64,000 nucleotides of DNA, taken from Candidimonas humi. Lineage in GTDB: Bacteria > Pseudomonadota > Gammaproteobacteria > Burkholderiales > Burkholderiaceae_B. Position numbers and translations under genes: made by a program. The notes beneath the pieces are model-generated. The model did not search any database. It worked only from the letters and a program-made list of their open reading frames with translations, and was not told the DNA's origin. The stretch covers positions 62,001-126,000 of the forward strand of contig NZ_JAHTBN010000009.1 in the NCBI RefSeq assembly GCF_019166065.1, in the 5' to 3' direction. Positions 1-8,551 of the stretch are shown piece after piece (position 1 is the first letter of the stretch; each line of letters begins with the position of its first letter).

Positions 1-1242
1 AAGTATTTCCCGCTGTTCGAGCCCGGCACGGGGCGGCTCACGCACCGGTTCCTGATCGTCAGCAATATGCAGATCGACGATCCGCACAATATCGTCGAAG
101 GCAACCAGCGGGTCGTGCGCCCGCGCCTGGCCGACGCCCAGTTCTTCTTCGACACCGACCGCAAGGCGCCCCTGTCCTCGCGCGTGCAGTCCCTGGAAAA
201 CATCGTCTACCACAACAAGCTGGGCACGCAGCTCGAACGCGTCGAACGCGTGCGCCGCGTTGCGCGCTATATCGCCGAACAACTGGGCGCCGACGCGCAA
301 CTCGCCGAGCGCAGCGCGCTGCTGGCCAAGGCCGACCTGGGCACCAGCATGGTGGCCGAATTCCCCGAACTGCAAGGCATCATGGGCGCCTATTACGCGG
401 CGGCCGACGGCGAGCCGCCCGAAGTGGTGCAGGCCCTCAAGGGGCAGTACCGCATCCGCCTGGACACGCCGGTCGACGCGGTCAGCCTGCCCGCCGCCAT
501 CCTGTTCCTGGCCGAACGCGCCGAGACGCTGATGGGCATCTGGGGCATAGGCCTGGTTCCCACCGGCGAGCGCGACCCCTATGGCCTGCGCCGCGCCGCG
601 CTGGGCCTGATCAGCGCCTACGAACAGCTCGACGCCGGGGGCTACCTGTCGGGCAGCCATGCCGCTCGCCTGGCCCTGCCCGAACTGCTGGCCTTCACGG
701 CCGCCACCTTCGACGCCCATCCCATCGCGGCCGGCACCGCCGACGAAGTTCAGCACTTCATCTACGAGCGCTACCGCAACCAGTTGATCAACGACTACGA
801 CCGCAATGTGGTCGACGCCGTGCTGGCGGTCGAGCCGCCGCTGCACCAGGTGCTGGCGCGCGTGCAGGCCTGCGCCGGCTTCGCCCGGCGCCCCGAGGCG
901 GAAAGCCTGGCGGCCGCCAACAAGCGCATCACCAATCTGCTCAAGAAGGCCGAGGGCGAAATCGGCAAGGTCGACACGGCGCGGCTGGCCGAGCCCGCCG
1001 AACAAGCCCTGGCGCAGACCATCGCGCGCCTCGAGCCCGAGGCGCAGGCGCAGTTCGTCCGCGGCGACTTCGCCGCCAGCCTGGCCACGCTGGCGCAGGC
1101 GCGCGACGCGGTCGACGCCTTCTTCGCCGACATCATGGTCATGGCCGAAGATCCCGCCGTGCGCGCCAACCGCCTGGCCCTGCTGGCGGGCCTGCACGGC
1201 ATCATGAACCAGGTCGCCGACATCTCGAGGCTGGCACAGTGA
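1..1242 (+). CDS. glyS: Glycyl-tRNA synthetase beta subunit, 5'-truncated by window edge
   Basis: This is the C-terminal 413 residues of the beta subunit of the heterotetrameric bacterial glycyl-tRNA synthetase, which charges tRNA-Gly in the cytoplasm. The frame is open from base 1, so the true start lies outside the window. The sequence begins in the conserved region ending in FLIVSNMQ and continues with VRPRLADAQFFFDTD, typical of GlyS. The HNKLGTQLERVERV stretch near residue 80 belongs to its HD-like domain. The C-terminal third is the DALR-type anticodon-binding region. The stop codon overlaps the start of gmhB as ATGA, so the two are translationally coupled. The alpha subunit gene glyQ is expected just upstream, outside the window. 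Confidence 0.96.
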   Translation, partial: KYFPLFEPGTGRLTHRFLIVSNMQIDDPHNIVEGNQRVVRPRLADAQFFFDTDRKAPLSSRVQSLENIVYHNKLGTQLERVERVRRVARYIAEQLGADAQLAERSALLAKADLGTSMVAEFPELQGIMGAYYAAADGEPPEVVQALKGQYRIRLDTPVDAVSLPAAILFLAERAETLMGIWGIGLVPTGERDPYGLRRAALGLISAYEQLDAGGYLSGSHAARLALPELLAFTAATFDAHPIAAGTADEVQHFIYERYRNQLINDYDRNVVDAVLAVEPPLHQVLARVQACAGFARRPEAESLAAANKRITNLLKKAEGEIGKVDTARLAEPAEQALAQTIARLEPEAQAQFVRGDFAASLATLAQARDAVDAFFADIMVMAEDPAVRANRLALLAGLHGIMNQVADISRLAQ

Positions 1243-1778
1243 AGCTCGCCATACTCGATCGCGACGGCGTGATCAATCACGACAGCGAGCACTACATCAA
1301 GAGCCCCGAGGAATGGGTCGCCCTGCCCGGCAGCCTGGAAGCCATCGCGCGCCTGTCGCGCGCCGGCTGGCGCGTGGTGGTGGCCAGCAACCAGTCGGGG
1401 CTGGCCCGCGGCCTGTTCACCATGGAAACCCTGAACGCCATCCACGCCAAGCTGCGCAAGGAAGTGGCCGCCGCGGGCGGCAGCATCGACGCGATCTTCA
1501 TCTGCCCCCATGGCCCGGACGAAGGCTGCGCCTGCCGCAAACCCAAGCCGGGGCTGTTCCTGGACATCGGACAGCGCTATGACGCCGAGCTGCGCGACGT
1601 GCCGGCAGCCGGCGACTCGCTGCGCGATCTGCAGGCCGCCAGCGCGGCGGGCTGCGCCCCCTGGCTGGTGCTCACCGGCAATGGCCGCAAGACCTGGGAC
1701 AAGGGCGACTTGCCGGCCGGCACGCAGGTGGTGGAAGACCTCGCGACCGCCGTCGACGCCTGGCTGCAGGAGGCCTGA
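1239..1778 (+). CDS. gmhB: D-glycero-beta-D-manno-heptose-1,7-bisphosphate 7-phosphatase
   Basis: A 179-residue HAD-superfamily phosphatase that removes the 7-phosphate from heptose bisphosphate during synthesis of ADP-heptose for the LPS inner core. The DRDGVIN motif supplies the nucleophile Asp7 and the acid/base Asp9. SNQSG is the second HAD motif. The zinc-binding loop CPHGPDEGCACRKPKPG around residues 88-104 is diagnostic of GmhB-type enzymes, and AGDSLRDLQAA is the last HAD motif. Length matches the family. The start ATG overlaps the glyS stop, and plsC follows after 6 bases, so the genes look co-transcribed. A histidinol-phosphatase role is possible for close relatives but less likely here. 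Confidence 0.92.
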   Translation: MKLAILDRDGVINHDSEHYIKSPEEWVALPGSLEAIARLSRAGWRVVVASNQSGLARGLFTMETLNAIHAKLRKEVAAAGGSIDAIFICPHGPDEGCACRKPKPGLFLDIGQRYDAELRDVPAAGDSLRDLQAASAAGCAPWLVLTGNGRKTWDKGDLPAGTQVVEDLATAVDAWLQEA

Positions 1779-1784
1779 CCGCCT

Positions 1785-2513
1785 ATGGCCGCGCTGCGTT
1801 CCGCGATCTACCTGCTGTTCCTGATCGTCACCGTCATTCCCTACGCGCTGGCGTGCATGCTGTGGGCGCCGCTGCCCCTGCACTGGCGCTTCCGGCTGAC
1901 CGCGGGCTGGCCCAGGCTGGCGATCTGGGGCGCCAAAGCCATCGTCGGCATACGCTGGCGCATCAAGGGCATAGAAAACCTGCCGGACGGCCCTGCCATC
2001 CTGCTGTCCAAGCACCAGTCGGCCTGGGAAACCTTGTTCCTGCCGGCCCACATGCCGCGCGACGTGTGCTTCGTCTACAAGAAAGAACTGCACCGCGTGC
2101 CCTTCTTCGGCTGGGGCCTGGCGCTGCTGCGCATGATCCCCATCGACCGGTCCAAGGGCCGCGATGCCTTCGAGCAGATCGTGCGCCTGGGCCGCGAACG
2201 CCTGAGCCAGGGCCGCTGGCCGGTGCTGTTTCCCGAAGGCACCCGGATAGCGCCCGGCAAGGTCGGACGCTACAAGCTGGGCGGCGCCATGCTGGCGGTG
2301 CGCACCGGCGCCGGAGTCATCCCCATCGCGCACAACGCGGGCGAGTGCTGGCCGCGCAACGCATTCATCAAGAAGCCGGGTTTGATTACACTATCGATCG
2401 GTCCCATGATCGCCAGCGAGGGCCTCGACGCCGATACGCTCAATGGCAAGGTCCGGGACTGGATCGAAAACGAAATGCGTCAACTCAACCCCGAACGCTA
2501 TGAACGAGAGTAG
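1785..2513 (+). CDS. plsC: 1-acyl-sn-glycerol-3-phosphate acyltransferase family protein
   Basis: A 242-residue PlsC-family acyltransferase expected to acylate lysophosphatidic acid or another lysophospholipid at the inner membrane. An N-terminal hydrophobic segment (residues about 6-28) anchors it. The catalytic box reads KHQSAWET, that is HX4E instead of the textbook HX4D. The substrate-binding FPEGTR motif follows at about residue 150. An AGGAGG ribosome-binding site lies within the end of gmhB. The 3' end overlaps the next gene by 14 bases. Acyl acceptor cannot be told from sequence; with gmhB next to it, a lipid A or phospholipid role are both plausible. Confidence 0.87.
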   Translation: MAALRSAIYLLFLIVTVIPYALACMLWAPLPLHWRFRLTAGWPRLAIWGAKAIVGIRWRIKGIENLPDGPAILLSKHQSAWETLFLPAHMPRDVCFVYKKELHRVPFFGWGLALLRMIPIDRSKGRDAFEQIVRLGRERLSQGRWPVLFPEGTRIAPGKVGRYKLGGAMLAVRTGAGVIPIAHNAGECWPRNAFIKKPGLITLSIGPMIASEGLDADTLNGKVRDWIENEMRQLNPERYERE

Positions 2514-3387
2514 GCAGCTCGATCTGTTCATCGATGCCCCGCCCCCCGAACCCACGACGCCCCGGCCGCCGGCACGCCGCGAACCCCGTGCGTCCCGCGG
2601 CGACGCGACCGTGCCCACGGTGCGCCCGCAATCGCTGGCGTCCGGCACACGCTGGCGCGAGGTGCGCGCCAGCACTCAATCCATAGGCTTCGTGCTCAAG
2701 CGCTCGCGGCGCAAGAGCATAGGCCTGACCATCAACGACGACGGCCTGCTGGTGACCGCCCCGAACTGGGTGACGCTGGCCCAGATCGACGAAGTCGTGA
2801 TCGAGAAATCGAACTGGATCCTCGACAAGCTCAGCGCCTGGTACGACCGCAGGGCCCAACTGGCGATGGCCGACACGCATTGGCAGGACGGCGGCTCGGT
2901 ACCCTACATGGGTCGGCGCATCGTGCTGCGGCTGGGCGACACGCTGGGCCGCACGCGCCTGCTGGGCGCGGAATTCGAGCCGCGCGACGGCGACGTGCTG
3001 AGCCTGGCGCTGCCGCGCGATGCCGACCACGCCCGCATCCGCGATGCCGCCCATGCCTGGCTGCAGCAGCAGGCCCGCACCTGGTTCGAGCAGCGCCTGC
3101 TTCATTTCCTGTCGGCCCAGGGGCTGCAGTTGCGGCGCTGGCGGCTGTCCTCGGCGGCGACGCGCTGGGGCTCGTGCAATAGCGACGGCAACATCATGCT
3201 GAACTGGCGCCTGATCCATTTCGAACGCGATATCATCGACTATGTCGTGGCGCACGAAATCGCCCATTTGCGCGAAATGAACCACAGCAAGGATTTCTGG
3301 CGCGAAGTGGGACGGATATTGCCGGGCTTCGAACGCGCGCGCGATGCCTTGCGCCAGCACGATCCGGCCACGCTGCCGCTGATCTGA
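2500..3387 (+). CDS. YgjP-type M48-like metal-dependent hydrolase (DUF45)
   Basis: A 295-residue protein whose C-terminal half matches the YgjP/DUF45 zinc metallopeptidase family. The zinc site is HEIAH in VVAHEIAHLREMNHSKDFW, with the third ligand His a few residues on. The conserved WGSCN segment precedes it. The first 50 residues are proline- and arginine-rich, probably disordered. The start at MNESRQLDLF is chosen because it lies at the plsC end in a 14-base overlap; a start 57 bases upstream is possible but buried deeper in plsC. No signal peptide is seen, so a cytoplasmic location is inferred. The substrate is unknown for this family. Confidence 0.85.
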   Translation: MNESRQLDLFIDAPPPEPTTPRPPARREPRASRGDATVPTVRPQSLASGTRWREVRASTQSIGFVLKRSRRKSIGLTINDDGLLVTAPNWVTLAQIDEVVIEKSNWILDKLSAWYDRRAQLAMADTHWQDGGSVPYMGRRIVLRLGDTLGRTRLLGAEFEPRDGDVLSLALPRDADHARIRDAAHAWLQQQARTWFEQRLLHFLSAQGLQLRRWRLSSAATRWGSCNSDGNIMLNWRLIHFERDIIDYVVAHEIAHLREMNHSKDFWREVGRILPGFERARDALRQHDPATLPLI

Positions 3388-3583
3388 GGCGGGCATGCGG
3401 CCGCCGGGCCGGCGAACGGAAACCATGTATGCAGGAATCGCGCGACGCGGCCGCAGGCGTGCCGGGACGGCAAGGCATGCGGCACGGGCTCGCTCGCCAC
3501 TTGTACGAAAAACCAGGCTGCGCTGTTATTCTTTCGGGATTGCGATTCCGATGAATGCGGCAATGCGACTCAAGGAGTAATCA

Positions 3584-3964
3584 ATGCGTCTTCTACACAC
3601 CATGCTGCGGGTCGGCGACCTGGAGCGCTCGCTGGCCTTCTATACCGAGGTCCTGGGCATGCGGCTGCTGCGCCGCAAGGATTATCCGGACGGCAAGTTC
3701 ACGCTGGCCTTCGTGGGCTACCAGGACGAGTCCGAGGGCGCGGCGATCGAGCTCACCTATAACTGGGACACGTCTTCGTATGACCTGGGCAATGGCTACG
3801 GCCACATTGCGCTGGAAGTGCCCGATGCGTACAAGGCCTGTGCCGAGATCAAGGCGCGCGGCGGCAAGGTGACGCGCGAAGCCGGCCCCATGAAGCACGG
3901 TACGACTGTCATCGCCTTCGTGGAAGACCCGGACGGCTACAAGATCGAGCTGATCCAGCATTGA
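3584..3964 (+). CDS. gloA: Lactoylglutathione lyase (glyoxalase I)
   Basis: A 126-residue glyoxalase I that isomerises the methylglyoxal-glutathione hemithioacetal to S-lactoylglutathione, a cytoplasmic detoxification step. All four metal ligands of the nickel-dependent bacterial class can be placed: His5, Glu56, His74 and Glu122. Length equals that class, without the insertions of zinc-type enzymes. A clear AAGGAG ribosome-binding site precedes the ATG. It has its own 196-base upstream gap, so it may be transcribed separately from the metallopeptidase gene. Confidence 0.95.
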   Translation: MRLLHTMLRVGDLERSLAFYTEVLGMRLLRRKDYPDGKFTLAFVGYQDESEGAAIELTYNWDTSSYDLGNGYGHIALEVPDAYKACAEIKARGGKVTREAGPMKHGTTVIAFVEDPDGYKIELIQH

Positions 3965-3993
3965 TTTTTTCTTCGCTGAAGCAAGCGAGTTGC

Positions 3994-4011
3994 GGCGGCT
4001 CCATAGCCGCC
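3994..4011 (+). terminator. Hairpin after gloA
   Basis: A perfect 7-bp stem, GGCGGCT-CCAT-AGCCGCC, starts 30 bases after the gloA stop. There is no following T-run, so it could be a weak or Rho-assisted terminator, or part of the degenerate repeat debris that follows. Confidence 0.35.
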
Positions 4012-4081
4012 AATCGGGGCGTGGCGCTGTTTAGTTCAAGCCGCCGGGCTGTCTTCTTGAGACACCAGGGCTACTTTCTTA

Positions 4082-4165
4082 AGCCGCCGGGGCTGCCCTA
4101 CGGAGTTCCGATGCTCGGCAGACTCGCCTGCGCTTCGGACTCCTACGGGGTCCCCAGCTCACAGC
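4082..4165 (+). repeat. ~85-bp structured intergenic repeat, copy A
   Basis: It matches copies at 8384, 8552 (inverted) and 8709 almost base for base over the core running from GCCGCCGGGGCTGCCC to GGGGTCCCC. The element can fold: outer GCCGGGG/CCCCGGC arms (slightly degraded here), then GGAGTTCCGA against TTCGGACTCC, then an inner GCAG/CTGC hairpin. Confidence 0.85.
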
Positions 4166-4299
4166 CAGGCATCCTGGGGGGTTTTCAAGCCCCTTGCATT
4201 TTGCGTCGATGTTTACTTTTTTTCGTTGATGCCCACCGGCCTTCCGGTTGCCAAGCAGGTCAATTGATAGGTTTTCAAGCCCGCCGCAAGCCGCGACGT

Positions 4300-4382
4300 G
4301 AGCCGAGGACCCCGGAGGAGTCCGAAGCGCAGGCGAGTCTGCCGAGCATCGGAACTCCGCAGGGCAGCCTCGGCGGCTTAAG
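4300..4382 (-). repeat. ~85-bp structured intergenic repeat, copy B (inverted)
   Basis: This is the reverse complement of copy A with a few substitutions. It runs from GAGCCGAGGACCCC to CCTCGGCGGCTTAAG. With copy A it forms a long inverted repeat separated by about 134 bases, between the 3' ends of gloA and fadE. Confidence 0.85.
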
Positions 4383-4523
4383 TAAGCATATCGATGGCGC
4401 AAGGCACAAGAAACACCGCGTAAACGAGCAAGCAGCATATCCATCACTTGTCGCCCCCACCTCTCTGTGCCTCCACCACCCTCTGCAACTGCTACTTGAC
4501 GCATCCGTCCACCAACACCACCA

Positions 4524-6758
4524 TCATTCTTGCGCATCGAATCCCGGCCGGGCAAAGGCACCTGCGGGGAAATCATCGACCTCGATAGCCTGCGCAGCGG
4601 CTTCTTCGGCCTGCTGCAGCAACTGCGCCTGCTCGTCGCTGATGGCGCCCTTGGCGTGGGCCTCGCGCCAGTCGTGCACGCCTGAGCGATGCACCAGGTC
4701 GCGTAGCGGCTGCGATTCCACCGCCAGGAGGAAGGCGCGCTCCAGCGTCTGTACGCTCCGGGCTTCCAGCCTTTCCCACACGCCGCCGACCAGGCGATTG
4801 CGCGCGTCGGAAGGCTCCAGCAGTATTTGCGCGCAAGCCGCGGTGTCACGGTCGCTGGGCGGCCTGGCCCGTGCGACGGGCGGCAGCACGATGATGCGCA
4901 GCAGGAATGCCAGCCAGCGCAGCGGGAAGTTGCGCAGCACCTCGTCCAGGCGACGTTCTATGATGGCGCAGCCATTGTCGACGCACCACTGCACCAGGGG
5001 CAGGTCGGCATCGTGCCGGCCTTCGTCCTGCCAGCGCTTGAGCACGGCCGACAGCAGGTACAGCTCGGCCAGCGCATCGCCGAGGCGGCCCGAAAGCATT
5101 TCCTTGCGCTTGAGCGAGCCGCCCAGCGAAAACAAGGCCGCCTCGGACACCAGAGCAAAGGCCGAGGCGTAGCGGGCCAGGCGCCGGTAGTGGCCGGCGG
5201 CCGCCCCCGCGGCTCGCGGCGCGCGGGCCGCCAGGCTGCCCGTCCATGCCAAACCCAGCGCCCGGAAGACGTTCTTGGCGCTGTGCGCGGCATGCTTCCA
5301 GACGACGGCGTCGAAGGCGCGTTCGCCGGCATCCTGGTCGCTGTCGCCCAGCGCCGAGATTTCCTGCATCAAATAGGGATGAGAGCGTATGGCGCCCTGC
5401 CCGAACACGATCAGGCTGCGGGTAAGGATGTTGGCGCCCTCGACGGTGATGGCGACGGGCACCGCGCGGTACAGGCCTCCCAGGTAGTTGCGCGGCCCGT
5501 CTATCACCGCCTTGCCTGCGTGCACGTCCATGGCCGCATCGACCGACTCGCGCATGCGCTCGGTAGCGTGCAGTTTCATGATGGCAGAAATGACTGCGGG
5601 CTTGCGGCCCATGTCCAGCCCCGCGCATGTCAGCCGCCGCGCGGCCTCGACCAGATAGGCGTTGCCCGCCAGGCGGCCGAGCTTTTCCTGGACGCCCTCG
5701 AACCTGCCCACCGGGATGCCGAACTGCGTGCGCACCCTGGCGTAGGCCCCCGAGGTATGGGCTGCGAAGGCGCATGCCGCTGCCGACAGCGACGGCAGGG
5801 AAATGCCGCGCCCCGCGGCCAGTGCGCTCATCAGCATCTGCCAGCCGTGTCCGGCCTTTGCCGGCCCGCCTATGAGCGCGTCCAGGGGCACGAAGACGTC
5901 ATGCCCTTCGTTGGGGCCGTTCTGAAAGGCCTGCAGGGCCGGCAGGTGGCGCCGCCCTATGCGCACGCCGGGCAGATGCGTGGGCACCAGGGCCACGGAT
6001 ATGCCTATGTCGGCCGGCCCACCCAGCAGGCCTTGCGGATCGGAAAGCTTGAAGGCCAGGCCCAGCACCGTCGCCACCGGGCTCAGGGTGATGTAGCGCT
6101 TGCGCCAGTTCAGGAGTATGCCCAATGTATCGACGCCGTCGACCTCGCGGCGGCACACCACGCCGGTGTCCACCATGGAGGCGGCGTCCGAGCCGGCGGC
6201 CGGGCTGGTCAGGCCGAAGCATGGGATTTCCTCTCCCTTGGCCAGGCGCGGCAGCCAATGGTCGCGCTGCGCTTGCGTGCCGAACTGCAGCAGCAGTTCG
6301 CCTGGCCCCAGCGAGTTGGGCACCATGACCGTGACCGCTGCGGTCACCGAGCGCAGTGAAATGCGGCGCACCACTTCGGAATGGGCATACGCGGAAAAAC
6401 CCAGGCCGCCGTATTGCCGCGGGATGATCATGCCGAAGAAACCATTGCGCTTGAGGAAATCCCACACCTGCGGCGGCAGGTCGTAGTCGCGCCAGGAGAT
6501 GGCCCAGTCGTCGAGCATGCCGCCCAATTCCGCCACGGGGCCGTCGAGAAAGGCCTGCTCTTCGGGGCTCAATGCAGCCGGCGCGACTTCCAGCAGGGAC
6601 TGCCAGTCGGGCGCACCGGAAAACAGCTCGGCGTCCCACCACACGTCGCCGGCGTCTATGGCTTCGCGCTCGGTGGGCGACAGGCTGGGCATGGCCGCGC
6701 GAGCCTTGCGGTACAAGGGTTCGGTAATCCAGCGCTTGCGCCAGGCTCTCCAGTCCAT
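4524..6758 (-). CDS. fadE: Acyl-CoA dehydrogenase, FadE type
   Basis: A 744-residue flavoprotein of the FadE class, catalysing the first, FAD-dependent step of fatty-acid beta-oxidation. The acyl-CoA dehydrogenase core occupies roughly residues 80-480. It includes GMIIPRQYGGLGFS, the flavin-contacting CFGLTSPAAGSDA and the VEGANILTRSLIVFGQG segment holding the expected catalytic glutamate. The remaining ~250 residues form the FadE-specific C-terminal domain. It is shorter at the N terminus than the enterobacterial enzyme and lacks an obvious membrane segment there. The ATG gives the N-terminus MDWRAWRKRW, and no longer start is evident. It stands alone between repeat-bearing gaps. Confidence 0.92.
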   Translation of the reverse strand: MDWRAWRKRWITEPLYRKARAAMPSLSPTEREAIDAGDVWWDAELFSGAPDWQSLLEVAPAALSPEEQAFLDGPVAELGGMLDDWAISWRDYDLPPQVWDFLKRNGFFGMIIPRQYGGLGFSAYAHSEVVRRISLRSVTAAVTVMVPNSLGPGELLLQFGTQAQRDHWLPRLAKGEEIPCFGLTSPAAGSDAASMVDTGVVCRREVDGVDTLGILLNWRKRYITLSPVATVLGLAFKLSDPQGLLGGPADIGISVALVPTHLPGVRIGRRHLPALQAFQNGPNEGHDVFVPLDALIGGPAKAGHGWQMLMSALAAGRGISLPSLSAAACAFAAHTSGAYARVRTQFGIPVGRFEGVQEKLGRLAGNAYLVEAARRLTCAGLDMGRKPAVISAIMKLHATERMRESVDAAMDVHAGKAVIDGPRNYLGGLYRAVPVAITVEGANILTRSLIVFGQGAIRSHPYLMQEISALGDSDQDAGERAFDAVVWKHAAHSAKNVFRALGLAWTGSLAARAPRAAGAAAGHYRRLARYASAFALVSEAALFSLGGSLKRKEMLSGRLGDALAELYLLSAVLKRWQDEGRHDADLPLVQWCVDNGCAIIERRLDEVLRNFPLRWLAFLLRIIVLPPVARARPPSDRDTAACAQILLEPSDARNRLVGGVWERLEARSVQTLERAFLLAVESQPLRDLVHRSGVHDWREAHAKGAISDEQAQLLQQAEEAAAQAIEVDDFPAGAFARPGFDAQE

Positions 6759-7077
6759 GATTCCCCTTTATTCGGCAACAGCCGTTTGTTCGTGCATGCG
6801 AGACCGCGGCTTGCTTCGCGGCGGCCCGGCGCAAACCCGCAGGGCCGCCGGCACCGCAAAAGAAAGATCGCGCGGGCGCGCCCGCCCATTATCGCGCACA
6901 GGCGCGCCGTTCAACAATCCGCGACAATCCGCGGCAATCCGCGCGGGTATCCGTGACGGCAAGCGCGCCGCAACACATGCCGGCCATCATCTCGGCATCG
7001 CCGCCGGCGTGCCCGGCCGGCCGGACTCTGCGACAATCTGGCTTTACCCGAGAAACGGCTTACGCCTGGTTCGACCC
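6759..7077. other. 319-base divergent intergenic region with 10-bp triplet
   Basis: This gap separates the divergent fadE and the SpmA/B-like gene. I see no gene. It contains a threefold 10-bp tandem repeat (6915-6944) and no convincing sigma-70 promoter pair. Confidence 0.5.
6915..6944 (+). repeat. 10-bp tandem repeat, three units
   Basis: Three consecutive units of CAATCCGCG plus one variable base (a, g, c) lie in the fadE/spmAB-like divergent region, with a related GACAATCT further right at about 7028. Confidence 0.8.
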
Positions 7078-8307
7078 ATGCTCAACCCCCTCTGGTTCGG
7101 ATTTTTCCTGGTCGCCTGCGCGTCGGGGCTGTATCACTGGCTGTTCCTGCACGATCCCCAGGTCTTTTCCAGGCTGGTGCTAAGCCTGTTCGACATGGCC
7201 AAGCTGTCGGTCGACCTGATGATATTGCTGTTCGGCACGCTGACGCTGTGGCTGGGCTTCCTGCGCATCGCCGAACTGGCCGGGCTGATAGACCGCCTGG
7301 CCCGGCTGCTGGCCCCGCTGTTCACGCGCCTCATGCCGGAAGTGCCGCGCGGCCACCCCGCCCTGGGCCTGATCACCTTGAATTTCGCCGCCAATGCCCT
7401 GGGCCTGGACAACGCCGCCACGCCTATAGGGCTGCGCGCCATGCGCGAGCTGCAGACGCTCAACCCCACGCCCGACACGGCCACCAACGCCCAGATCCTG
7501 TTCCTGGTGCTGAACTCGTCTTCACTCACGCTGCTGCCGGTGACGATCTTCATGTATCGCGCGCAGCAAGGCGCAACCGACCCCACGCTGGTGTTCCTGC
7601 CGATACTGCTGGCCACCACGGCATCGTCGCTGGCGGGCCTGCTGGCGGTCGCGTTCATGCAAAAGCTGCGGCTGCGCGATCCGGTGGTACTGGCGTGGCT
7701 GGGCGCCCTGGTGCTGGGCCTGGGCAGTTTCATGGCGCTGCTCTACACGCTGTCGGCACAAGCAGTCGAGGCCTTGTCGTCGCTGCTGGGCAATCTGACG
7801 ATGTTCGGCATCATCATGTTGTTCCTGCTGGCGGGCGCACGCCGCAAGGTGCCGCTGTACGACGCTTTCGTGGAAGGCGCCAAGCAAGGTTTCGCGATTT
7901 CGCGGGACTTGCTGCCTTATCTGGTGGCGATGCTCTGCGCGGTGGGGGTCTTGCGCGCCTCGGGGGCGCTGGATGCGGCGCTCGACCTGATACGCTGGGC
8001 GGTGCATTCGGCGGGCCTGGATACGCGCTTCGTGGACGCGCTGCCGACGGCGCTGGTCAAACCCTTCTCGGGCAGTGCTGCGCGGGCGATGCTGATCGAG
8101 ACTATGCAGCATTACGGGGTGGACAGTTTCCCGGCCTTGCTGGCGGCGACGGTCCAGGGCAGCACCGAGACTACGTTCTACGTGCTGGCGGTGTATTTCG
8201 GCGCGGTGGGCATACAGCGGGCGCGGCATGCCGTGGGGTGTGCGGTGCTGGCCGATGTGGCGGGGGTGCTGGCCTCGATCGGGGTCAGTTATTGGTTCTT
8301 CGGCTGA
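7078..8307 (+). CDS. Nucleoside-recognition (GATE) domain membrane protein, SpmA-SpmB fusion type
   Basis: A 409-residue polytopic inner-membrane protein with about ten hydrophobic segments. Its two halves resemble spore maturation proteins A and B: the N-terminal half has NFAANALGLDNAATPIGLRAM, the C-terminal half has KPFSGSAARAM and VQGSTETTFYVLAVYFGAVG. Both are nucleoside-recognition/GATE signatures. Fused versions occur in non-sporulating Gram-negatives, where the function is not established; transport of a nucleoside or other small molecule is inferred. The start at MLNPLWFGFF was chosen because translation above it looks non-coding, though no good ribosome-binding site is visible. Confidence 0.8.
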   Translation: MLNPLWFGFFLVACASGLYHWLFLHDPQVFSRLVLSLFDMAKLSVDLMILLFGTLTLWLGFLRIAELAGLIDRLARLLAPLFTRLMPEVPRGHPALGLITLNFAANALGLDNAATPIGLRAMRELQTLNPTPDTATNAQILFLVLNSSSLTLLPVTIFMYRAQQGATDPTLVFLPILLATTASSLAGLLAVAFMQKLRLRDPVVLAWLGALVLGLGSFMALLYTLSAQAVEALSSLLGNLTMFGIIMLFLLAGARRKVPLYDAFVEGAKQGFAISRDLLPYLVAMLCAVGVLRASGALDAALDLIRWAVHSAGLDTRFVDALPTALVKPFSGSAARAMLIETMQHYGVDSFPALLAATVQGSTETTFYVLAVYFGAVGIQRARHAVGCAVLADVAGVLASIGVSYWFFG

Positions 8308-8383
8308 TGCGGCCTTGCAGTAGTGATCGAGGCAGCGTGCGTGTCGAGTTTACTTGGCAGTGATTTGGTGTTCATTTTGTGTT

Positions 8384-8472
8384 CTTGAGGCGCCGGGGCT
8401 GCCCTGCGGAGTTCCGATGCTCGGCAGACTCGCCTGCGCTTCGGACTCCTACGGGTTCCCCGGCTCGCAACC
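8384..8472 (+). repeat. ~85-bp structured intergenic repeat, copy C
   Basis: It runs from TTGAGGCGCCGGGGCTGCCC to TTCCCCGGCTCGCAACC and is near-identical to copies A and E. One base differs in the closing arm (GGGTTCCCC versus GGGGTCCCC). Confidence 0.88.
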
Positions 8473-8551
8473 AGACATCCTGTACGGTTGCTATCCCGTT
8501 TCTAAACCAGCCGTGGTTTAAAAACGGATTAAACCCGCTGCATGCCGTGGC

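Larger units (their letters stand above)
3965..4523. other. 559-base gene-free region with inverted repeat pair
   Basis: No credible gene is seen between the converging gloA and fadE. The stretch holds two inverted copies of an ~85-bp repeat (4082-4165 and 4300-4382). Two short degenerate beginnings of the same repeat precede the first copy at about 4035-4070, each starting like 'ttcaagccgcc' or 'cttgagacacc'. The spacer between copies is locally AT-richer. Confidence 0.6.

Noticed and set aside
3961-4400. Coding sequence crossing the repeat region after gloA
   Set aside because: The frame simply translates the repeat and runs antisense into fadE; no ribosome-binding site or domain supports it.
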